Positions 1 to 5,311 of a stretch of 5,385 nucleotides of DNA are shown piece by piece. The position numbers and the translations under genes were made by a program. The notes beneath the pieces are model-generated. The model was given only the letters and a program-made list of their open reading frames with translations, was not told where the DNA came from and did no database searches. Source of the stretch: Streptosporangiaceae bacterium (GTDB taxonomy: Bacteria; Actinomycetota; Actinomycetes; Streptosporangiales; Streptosporangiaceae); contig JASIJN010000167.1 of the NCBI GenBank assembly GCA_030050125.1, forward strand, positions 1-5,385. Reading direction: 5' to 3'. Every line of letters begins with the position of its first letter. Within the stretch, counting starts at the first letter, position 1.

Positions 1-113
1 CCGGTGAACAGCCAGGCGTGCGTCATCGCCACCCCGGCACCGGCCGCCGCGCGCAACTGCTCGACCACCAGCCCCTGGCCGACGAGATCGCCGAAGACCG
101 CTCCGGCGGTCAT
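1..113 (-). CDS. holB: DNA polymerase III subunit delta' (HolB), N-terminal part only
   Basis: The gene reads leftward and leaves the window after 37 codons. It begins with ATG at 113-111, which shares bases with the TGA stop of the upstream kinase gene (ATGA overlap), so it is probably translated by coupling. The visible peptide begins MTAGAVFGDLVGQ and ends MTHAWLFTG. The F-x-D-L-V-G-Q opening and the M-T-H-A-W-L-F-T-G segment just before the expected P-loop (GPPGxGR/K) are characteristic of HolB/DnaX-type AAA+ clamp-loader subunits. The delta' subunit helps load the beta sliding clamp onto primed DNA at the replication fork. The P-loop and everything after it lie outside the window, so catalytic or zinc-binding residues cannot be judged. 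DnaX (gamma/tau) shares similar N-terminal motifs, but the HAWLFTG wording and a position right behind tmk favour delta', a common bacterial tmk-holB order. Confidence 0.8.
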   Translation of the reverse strand, partial: MTAGAVFGDLVGQGLVVEQLRAAAGAGVAMTHAWLFT

Positions 114-2236
114 TCGCGCACGGCCGGGAAGCTGCCGGTGTTCTCCTCGGCGGCCAGCGGCACCGGGTCGGGCAGCAGCGGCCGGATCCGGCTGCGGATC
201 TCGCGGCTGAGCTCGGCGGGCGGGCGGGTCGCGTCCAGCACCAGGTAACGCTCGGGCTCGGCCTCGGCCAGGGCCAGGAACCCGGCCCGCACCCGCTGGT
301 GGAAATCGGCGGGCTCCGCCTCGAGCCGGTCCGCCGACCGGGCCCTGCGGCCAAGGCCGGCCGCGGGCGACAGGTCGAGCAGGATCGTGAGGTCGGGCAC
401 CAGCCCGCCGGTGGCCCAGTCGTTCAGGTTGGCCACCTCGGCGACCTTGAGCCGCCGGCCCGCCCCCTGGTAGGCGAGGGAGGAGTCCACGTAGCGGTCG
501 GTGACCACGATCGCGCCGCGGTCCAGGGCGGGCAGGATCACCGACGCCACGTGCTCGGCCCGGTCGGCCGCGTACATGAGCGTCTCGGCCCGCGGCGACA
601 GCCCCGCGTGCGCGGTGTCCAGCAGCAACGCCCGCAGCCGCATCCCCACCTTGGTCGCGCCGGGCTCGTGCGTCGCCACCACGTCGTAACCCTGGTCGCG
701 CAGCCAGATGGCCAGCAGCCGGGCCTGGGTGGACTTGCCCGCGCCCTCGCCGCCCTCCAGCGCCAGCAGCAGGCCTCGCGGCGCGGAGTACGCGGGCTCG
801 TGACCGTTGGTGTGCGAGGGCACCGGGGTGAACTCCTCGCCCCGCAGGACCGAGTTCAGGTCGGCCAGCAGCGGCACCCCGGCCCGGTCGTCCATCTGCC
901 GGTAGGAGACCACGCCGAGCCCGATCGCCACCGCCGCGGCCAGCAGCAGCACGATGTTGTCGCCGATCCCGCCGTAGGCGATGTTGCCGATGCGCACCGT
1001 GGCGGAGCCGCTCATGCCGCGCACCAGCGCGGTGAAGCCCGCGGCGATGAACGGGGCCACGGCGATCACCGTGAACAGGATGACCCGCATGGCCGAGTAC
1101 AGGAACGCGAACGTCCGGCCCCGGGTGTCGTCGCCGACCTCGGTGCCCACGATCGTGTAGCCGGTGACGTACGCCACGCCCGCGCACGCGCCGAGCACGA
1201 GCACCAGGACGGTCACCACCGCGAGGTTCGGTATCAGCGCGATCAGCGCCAGCGGGATCGTCGCGAACGCGATCGACAGGCCGAACAGCCGGCGCCGGCT
1301 GAACCCGCGCAGGATGCGCAGGCCGAGGAACATCCCGGCGGCCAGGCCGACGAAGATCGCGGCGAAGACCACACCCCAGCCCGCCTTGCCGCCGCCCAGG
1401 GTGTCGGTGACGTAGACCTGGCCGAGGCCGATCACCACGCCCGCCGCGGCGAACGCCCCGATCATCCCGATCACGATCCCGCGGACCACCCTGGTCTGGC
1501 CGATGAACCGCCAGCCCTCGATGATGGTCTTGGCCACCGATGGCGAGGAGATCTCGCCGCTGGCCCGCCGCCGCGGGATCTCCTTCAGCGCGTAGACGGT
1601 CAGCGCGGAGACCACGAACGTGGCCACGTTGAAGTACAGGGCCAGGTCGACCTGGGTGTTCATGAAGTAGTGCGAGATCGACGCGAGCGCCCGGCCGACG
1701 AGCGCGAGCAGGCTGAACACCAGTCCCGCGATGGGCGCGGTGCCGTAGGTGCCGAGCATGCTGAGCTGGTTGGCCTGCTCCAGCTTGTCCGGGGGCACCA
1801 GGTTCGGGACCGTGGCGTCCTTGGCCGGCGTCCAGAACAGCGACGCGCACGAGGCCAGGAACTGGACGATGTACATCCAGGCCAGCTTGTCGAAGACGCC
1901 GATGGCCAGGTTGATCGGAATAGTGAGGTACAGCACGGCGCGGACCACGTCGCCGACGATCATGTTCATCCGCCGGTCGAACCGGTCGGCGACCGCCCCG
2001 GCCAGCGGGCCGAGCACCAGCGCCGGGAACAGCGAGGTCAGCCACACGCCGCCCACGGCCGCGCCCTGGGCCGCCGCGCCGTGCCGCCCGGTCAGGTCGA
2101 AGGCCAGCGTCGTCAGCGCCAGGATGCTCAGCCAGTCCCCAAGGCTAGACAGCGACAGGGCGATCCACAGCCTCCTGAAGGGCCTGATGGATAGCGCGCC
2201 GCTCTGGCCGCTGCGCAAAGGGGATGTAAAGTTCAC
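110..2236 (-). CDS. tmk: MFS transporter-like membrane domain fused to thymidylate (dTMP) kinase
   Basis: One open frame encodes two proteins in series (708 aa from the chosen start). Residues about 15-445 form an MFS-type membrane domain with 11-12 hydrophobic segments. The loop after the second segment carries the MFS motif A-like GPLAGAVADRFDRR (about 76-89). A hydrophilic linker (446-487) follows, then a complete thymidylate kinase: P-loop GGEGAGKST with Lys501, THEPGAT (522-528), the TDRYVDSS signature with Asp580-Arg581-Tyr582, and a lid segment RARSADRLEAE (631-641). The kinase phosphorylates dTMP to dTDP for DNA synthesis. Any transported substrate is unknown. No frameshift separates the halves, and such fusions are known in actinobacteria. 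The GTG at 2236-2234 was chosen because the extra 19 residues from the alternative GTG at 2293 (which overlaps the topA stop) do not resemble a transporter start and have only a poorly spaced Shine-Dalgarno. The chosen GTG follows a -10-like TACCCT by 6 bases. The start is uncertain; the fused product is not. Confidence 0.93.
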   Translation of the reverse strand: MNFTSPLRSGQSGALSIRPFRRLWIALSLSSLGDWLSILALTTLAFDLTGRHGAAAQGAAVGGVWLTSLFPALVLGPLAGAVADRFDRRMNMIVGDVVRAVLYLTIPINLAIGVFDKLAWMYIVQFLASCASLFWTPAKDATVPNLVPPDKLEQANQLSMLGTYGTAPIAGLVFSLLALVGRALASISHYFMNTQVDLALYFNVATFVVSALTVYALKEIPRRRASGEISSPSVAKTIIEGWRFIGQTRVVRGIVIGMIGAFAAAGVVIGLGQVYVTDTLGGGKAGWGVVFAAIFVGLAAGMFLGLRILRGFSRRRLFGLSIAFATIPLALIALIPNLAVVTVLVLVLGACAGVAYVTGYTIVGTEVGDDTRGRTFAFLYSAMRVILFTVIAVAPFIAAGFTALVRGMSGSATVRIGNIAYGGIGDNIVLLLAAAVAIGLGVVSYRQMDDRAGVPLLADLNSVLRGEEFTPVPSHTNGHEPAYSAPRGLLLALEGGEGAGKSTQARLLAIWLRDQGYDVVATHEPGATKVGMRLRALLLDTAHAGLSPRAETLMYAADRAEHVASVILPALDRGAIVVTDRYVDSSLAYQGAGRRLKVAEVANLNDWATGGLVPDLTILLDLSPAAGLGRRARSADRLEAEPADFHQRVRAGFLALAEAEPERYLVLDATRPPAELSREIRSRIRPLLPDPVPLAAEENTGSFPAVRE

Positions 2237-2242
2237 GGCGCT

Positions 2243-2248
2243 AGGGTA
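2243..2248 (-). promoter_or_regulatory. Candidate -10 hexamer (TACCCT) for leaderless tmk transcription
   Basis: On the minus strand TACCCT fits the actinobacterial TANNNT -10 consensus and ends 6 bases before the GTG at 2236. A transcript would therefore begin at or next to the start codon, as in the leaderless mRNAs common in actinobacteria. No convincing TTGACA-like -35 is present at 16-18 bp; the nearest is AGTTCG/GTTCGG. The call rests on the hexamer, its spacing, and the lack of a Shine-Dalgarno ahead of this GTG. Confidence 0.35.
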
Positions 2249-2251
2249 TCG

Positions 2252-2261
2252 GCAGATCTGC
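2252..2261. repeat. Perfect 10-bp palindrome GCAGATCTGC in the topA-tmk junction
   Basis: The bases read identically on both strands. The palindrome lies 3 bp upstream of the candidate tmk -10 hexamer, inside what would be the -35/-10 spacer, so a bound protein would block the promoter. It falls in the 53 bp that are non-coding if tmk starts at 2236. No regulator can be named from the sequence. Confidence 0.5.
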
Positions 2262-2289
2262 GTCCCGAACTGCCAGACTACCGCGCCGA

Positions 2290-5097
2290 TCACCCCTTCT
2301 TCGCACTAGCTCCCGGGGATTTGGGGCCAGAACGCGCCGTCTTGGGTGTCCGTGGGCCGTTGGCGGAATTCCCGGAGCGGGCACTGGACCGGCCGGCCGT
2401 TCGCCGCGGCGAGGGTGCCGCCGCCCGGCGCTCGGCCAGCAGCTCGATCGCGCGCTGCAGCGTGATCGACTCGGCGCTGTCGCCCTTGCGCAGCGAGGCG
2501 TTCGTCTCGCCGTCGGTGACATAAGGCCCGAACCGGCCGTCCCGGAGCACGATCGGCTTGCCGGTCGCCGTGTCGTCGCCCAGCTCGCGCAGGGGCGGCG
2601 CGGCCGCCGCCCGCGCCGCCCGGCCCCGCGGCTTGGGCTGCGCGAACAGCTCCCTGGCCTGGTCCAGGGTGACCGTGAACATCTGCTCCTCGTTCTCCAG
2701 CGAACGGCTGTCCGTGCCTTTTTTGACATAAGGCCCGTAACGTCCGTTCTGGACGGTGACCGGGTCGCCGTCGATCTCGCCCAGGGTCCGCGGCAGGGTC
2801 AGCAGCCGCCGCGCGTCGTCCAGCGTGACGCTGTCCAGGTCCATCGACTTCAGCAGCGACGCGGTGCGCGGCTTGGCCGAGGCGGGGGCGTCGTCGCCGA
2901 GCTGCTCGGTCACGTACGGGCCGAACCGGCCCGCCTTGGCCACCAGGGTGTGCCCGGTGACCGGGTCGGTGCCGAGAATCTTGTCGCCGCTCGGCCGGGA
3001 CAGCAGCTCGGCAGCGACCTGCGGGGTCAGCTCGTCCGGCGCCGTGCCCTCGGGGATGTTGGCCCGCTGTCCGTCGCGCTCCAGGTAGGGGCCGTACCGG
3101 CCGACCCGGACCACGATGTCGGTGCCCGCCAGCGGGAACGAGCTGACCGCGCGGGCGTCGATGTCGCTCAGGTCGCTGACCAGCTCCTTGAGCCCTTCCT
3201 CGCCGTCGGCGCCAAAGTAGAAGCGGCGCAGCCAGGGGACGCGGGCCGCCTCGCCCACGGCGATCTCGTCGAGCGCCTCCTCCATCCGCGCGGTGAAGTC
3301 GTAGTCGACGAGGTGGGCGAAGTGCTGTTCCAGCAGCGTGACCACGGCGAACGCAACAAAGGAGGGGACCAGCGCGGTCCCCTTCTTGAAGACGTAGCCG
3401 CGATCCAAGATGGTCCCGATGATCGAGGCGTAGGTGGACGGGCGGCCGATCGCCCGGTCCTCCAGCTCCTTGATCAGCGTGGCCTCGGTGTAGCGGGCCG
3501 GCGGGCGGGTGGCGTGCTCGGCCGCGGCCAGCCGCTGGACGGTCAGCGGTTCCCGCTCGGCCAGCGGCGGCAGCCGCCGCTCCCGGTCGTCCAGCTCGGC
3601 GTCCGGGTCGTCCGCGCCCTCGACGTAGGCCTTGAGGAACCCGTAGAAGCTGATCACCTTGCCGGACGCGCCGAACTCGGCGTTCTCCCCGGTGCTGGAC
3701 CGGCCGGACACCCGGACCGAGACGGACTCGCCGGTGGCGTCCTTCATCTGCGAGGCCACGGTGCGCTTCCACACCAGCTCGTACAGGCGCAGCTCGTCGC
3801 CGGCCAGGCCGGCCTGCGCCGGGGTCTTGAACTTGTCCCCGGCCGGCCGGATCGCCTCGTGCGCCTCCTGCGCGCTCTTGACCTTGCTGGTGTAGACCCG
3901 GGGCGCCTCCGGCACGTAGTCGGAGCCGTACAGCTCGCGCGCCTGGGCCCGGGCGGCGGTGATCGCGGTCTGCGACAGCGTGACCGAGTCGGTCCGCATG
4001 TAGGTGATGTGGCCGTTCTCGTACAGCCGCTGCGCCACCGACATCGTGTACTTGGAGGAGAAGCCGAGCTTGCGCGATGCCTCCTGCTGCAGCGTGGTGG
4101 TGCGGAACGGCGCGTAGGGCGAGCGGCGGTAGGGCTTGCGTTCCACACTCGACACGGAGAACGACGCGCCGCCGAGCCGGTCGGCCAGCGCCGCCGCCGC
4201 CTCGCCGTCCAGGTGCAGGAGGTCTTGGGCCTTGAGCTCGCCGGTCGAGCTGAAGTCGCGGCCCTGGGCGACCCGGCGGCCGTCGACGGCCACCAGCGTG
4301 GCCGGGAACGACGACACGTCGGCCGGGCCGGGCGCCCCGGCGTCTCCGGCGAACTTGGCGAAGACGGCCTCGAGGTCCCAGTACCTGGCCGGCCGGAACG
4401 CGATCCGCTCCCGCTCGCGGTCCACCACCAGGCGGACCGCCACCGACTGCACCCGGCCGGCGGACAGCTGCGGCATGACCTTCTTCCACAGCACCGGCGA
4501 GACCTCGTAGCCGTAGAGCCGGTCCAGCACCCGGCGGGTCTGGTAGGCCTCGACCAGGCCTTCGTCCATCTCCCGCGGGTGGGCCACGGCCTGGGCGATC
4601 GCCTCCGGGGTGATCTCGTGGAAGACCATCCGCCGGGCCGGGACCTTGGGCTTCAGCTCCTCGAGCAGGTGCCAGGCGATCGCCTCGCCCTCGCGGTCCT
4701 CATCGGTGGCCAGCAGCAGTTCGTCGGCATCCTTGAGCAGGTTCTTGAGCTTGGAGACCTGTTGTTTCTTGTCGGAATTGACGACATAAAGCGGCTCGAA
4801 GTCGGCGTCCACGTTCACGCCCAGGCGCGCCCACGGCTCGCCGCGGTACTTGGCAGGGATCTCGGCGGCTTTGTCCGGCATGTCGCGGATATGGCCGATG
4901 CTGGACTCGACCACATAGTCCTTGCCCAGGTACCCGGCGATCGTGCGCGCCTTGGCCGGCGACTCGACGATGACGAGCCGCCTGCCGCGGGATCCGCCGT
5001 TGGATCCCGTGCCAGCCTTGCCCGCGCCGGCCTTGCCCGCGCTGACCTTGCCCGCGCTGGCTTTCGCGCCGCCGACCGTGCCTGTCCTTGATGCCAC
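2290..5097 (-). CDS. topA: DNA topoisomerase I (type IA, omega protein), actinobacterial form
   Basis: This 935-residue enzyme relaxes negatively supercoiled DNA by transient single-strand cleavage through a 5'-phosphotyrosine link. The TOPRIM domain begins at RLVIVESPAKA (Glu45) and carries the metal-binding D-x-D-x-E triad at Asp132, Asp134 and Glu136. SAGRVQSVA (212-220) and the active-site stretch ITYMRTDS follow, with catalytic Tyr366 and Arg368. GRPSTYASI lies near residue 556. The C-terminal part has four GRxGPY repeats ending at Tyr671, Tyr728, Tyr790 and Tyr859, then a 46-residue tail (890-935) with 12 basic and no acidic residues. I find no cysteine in the whole protein, so the zinc fingers of the E. 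coli type are absent, as in actinobacterial TopA. A 40-residue basic Ala/Gly/Lys-rich N-terminal extension precedes the TOPRIM core. The start is GTG at 5097-5095 with a well-placed GAGGG 7 bases upstream. Length matches mycobacterial and streptomycete TopA. It is probably the first gene of the minus-strand cluster with tmk and holB. Confidence 0.97.
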   Translation of the reverse strand: MASRTGTVGGAKASAGKVSAGKAGAGKAGTGSNGGSRGRRLVIVESPAKARTIAGYLGKDYVVESSIGHIRDMPDKAAEIPAKYRGEPWARLGVNVDADFEPLYVVNSDKKQQVSKLKNLLKDADELLLATDEDREGEAIAWHLLEELKPKVPARRMVFHEITPEAIAQAVAHPREMDEGLVEAYQTRRVLDRLYGYEVSPVLWKKVMPQLSAGRVQSVAVRLVVDRERERIAFRPARYWDLEAVFAKFAGDAGAPGPADVSSFPATLVAVDGRRVAQGRDFSSTGELKAQDLLHLDGEAAAALADRLGGASFSVSSVERKPYRRSPYAPFRTTTLQQEASRKLGFSSKYTMSVAQRLYENGHITYMRTDSVTLSQTAITAARAQARELYGSDYVPEAPRVYTSKVKSAQEAHEAIRPAGDKFKTPAQAGLAGDELRLYELVWKRTVASQMKDATGESVSVRVSGRSSTGENAEFGASGKVISFYGFLKAYVEGADDPDAELDDRERRLPPLAEREPLTVQRLAAAEHATRPPARYTEATLIKELEDRAIGRPSTYASIIGTILDRGYVFKKGTALVPSFVAFAVVTLLEQHFAHLVDYDFTARMEEALDEIAVGEAARVPWLRRFYFGADGEEGLKELVSDLSDIDARAVSSFPLAGTDIVVRVGRYGPYLERDGQRANIPEGTAPDELTPQVAAELLSRPSGDKILGTDPVTGHTLVAKAGRFGPYVTEQLGDDAPASAKPRTASLLKSMDLDSVTLDDARRLLTLPRTLGEIDGDPVTVQNGRYGPYVKKGTDSRSLENEEQMFTVTLDQARELFAQPKPRGRAARAAAAPPLRELGDDTATGKPIVLRDGRFGPYVTDGETNASLRKGDSAESITLQRAIELLAERRAAAPSPRRTAGRSSARSGNSANGPRTPKTARSGPKSPGASAKKG
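4988..5009 (-). repeat. 8-bp inverted repeat with 6-base loop inside early topA
   Basis: CGGGATCC and GGATCCCG flank a 6-base loop, giving a GC-rich hairpin in the topA message about 90 bases after the start codon. It encodes the Gly/Ser linker (around GSNGGSR) between the basic N-terminal extension and the TOPRIM domain. Either it is a chance result of repeated Gly/Ser codons or it slows early elongation; the sequence cannot decide. Confidence 0.55.
5016..5060 (-). repeat. Three tandem 15-bp repeats encoding (S/G)AGK(V/A) in the TopA N-terminus
   Basis: Three head-to-tail copies (5016-5030, 5031-5045, 5046-5060) start with CCTTGCCCGCGC on the plus strand and differ only in their last bases. 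On the coding strand they specify five-residue units with one lysine each (residues 14-28), forming a low-complexity basic arm. The period is a multiple of three, so copy-number change would keep the frame. The arm is probably disordered and may touch DNA. Confidence 0.85.
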
Positions 5098-5104
5098 TTT
5101 CTCA

Positions 5105-5109
5105 CCCTC
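5105..5109 (-). promoter_or_regulatory. topA ribosome binding site (GAGGG)
   Basis: On the minus strand GAGGG stands 7 bases before the GTG at 5097. This spacing and match to the anti-Shine-Dalgarno support that start codon over later in-frame candidates. The element lies in the distal arm of the inverted repeat at 5106-5131. Confidence 0.75.
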
Positions 5110-5131
5110 ACATCCCGCGGGACCGGTGAGG
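5106..5131 (-). promoter_or_regulatory. Candidate hairpin in the topA leader covering the Shine-Dalgarno
   Basis: On the minus strand CCTCAC (5131-5126) can pair with GTGAGG (5111-5106) across a 14-base loop. That loop contains the self-complementary TCCCGCGGGA. The distal arm includes four of the five bases of the GAGGG ribosome site, so folding would mask it. The stem is only 6 bp, so its stability and function are uncertain. A transcript starting inside or downstream of the proximal arm could not form it. Confidence 0.35.
5113..5122. repeat. Perfect 10-bp palindrome TCCCGCGGGA in the topA leader
   Basis: The sequence is identical on both strands and lies between the candidate -10 hexamers and the ribosome site of topA. 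An all-G/C core arises easily in such DNA, so an operator role is only a possibility. Confidence 0.45.
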
Positions 5132-5158
5132 CTACCGCGGACGCCTGGAGGCTACCGC
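5128..5158. repeat. Direct repeat of 11 bp (GAGGCTACCGC), period 20 bp, upstream of topA
   Basis: Exact copies lie at 5128-5138 and 5148-5158; the match extends to 13 bp with one mismatch. The 20-bp period is close to two helical turns, so both copies face the same side of the DNA. On the minus strand each copy contains TAGCCT, a fit to the TANNNT -10 consensus. The pair could be tandem promoter elements, a two-site operator, or a local duplication. Confidence 0.85.
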
Positions 5159-5179
5159 AGCCGACCGACGGGCGGCCAA
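5149..5179 (-). promoter_or_regulatory. Candidate topA promoter, TTGGCC / 19 bp / TAGCCT
   Basis: On the minus strand TTGGCC (5179-5174) and TAGCCT (5154-5149) are separated by 19 bp. The predicted start near 5142 would give a leader of about 45 bases. The spacer is longer than the optimal 17 bp, a feature often linked with sensitivity to supercoiling. A second candidate lies just upstream (TTGGGG at 5210-5205, TACTTT at 5185-5180, also 19 bp apart), and a second TAGCCT downstream (5134-5129) lacks a clear -35. Which one is used cannot be decided from sequence. Confidence 0.35.
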
Positions 5180-5275
5180 AAAGTACGGCCACTCTGCTTC
5201 CCCGCCCCAATGCTCCAACCTGCCGCCCCGACTCGTGTGTTCCCGCACCGCCGTGATGCGTCCGCGCAACCCCGA

Positions 5276-5303
5276 TTGAAGCACCGTGCCCATCGCGCAC
5301 AAT
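5276..5303 (+). promoter_or_regulatory. Candidate promoter of the divergent small gene, TTGAAG / 16 bp / CACAAT
   Basis: TTGAAG (5276-5281) and CACAAT (5298-5303) are 16 bp apart. The -10 has the key A at position 2 and T at position 6 but not the initial T. Transcription would begin near 5310-5312, at the ATG of the downstream gene, making it leaderless. The GAGGGG at 5304-5309 could instead serve as a closely spaced ribosome site if the real promoter lies further upstream. Confidence 0.3.
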
Positions 5304-5311
5304 GAGGGGTG

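Noticed and set aside
299..2194. Long plus-strand open frame (631 aa) opposite the tmk fusion
   Set aside because: Its product is a His/Arg/Gly/Pro/Asp-rich low-complexity chain with no domain, and it is exactly antisense to a well-supported gene; this is typical of high-GC DNA.
2290..2293. GTGA overlap as proof that tmk starts at 2293
   Set aside because: Such overlaps are common and suggestive, but the 19 extra residues look unlike a transporter N-terminus and the ribosome site abuts the codon. I kept it only as the alternative start.
2241..2729. Minus-strand 162-aa frame crossing the topA-tmk junction
   Set aside because: Its Arg/Ser-rich composition and position over topA codons mark it as a shadow; it matters only as the frame reached by hypothetical slippage at the A6 run.
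2306..4489. Minus-strand 727-aa frame inside topA in another phase
   Set aside because: It is an Arg/Ala/Gly/Pro-rich shadow of topA codons. The topA frame carries all catalytic motifs.
2950..5091. Long plus-strand open frame (713 aa) opposite topA
   Set aside because: It is antisense to conserved topA motifs, has no recognisable domain and lacks a convincing ribosome site.
5174..5190. GGCC-N9-GGCC inverted repeat around the A5 run in the intergenic region
   Set aside because: The arms are only 4 bp, each arm is itself palindromic, and GGCC is very frequent in this DNA.
4815..5300. Minus-strand frame spanning the intergenic region into topA (161 aa)
   Set aside because: It overlaps topA in another phase and runs through the promoter region; no motif, and the GTG start of topA with its GAGGG site is far better supported.
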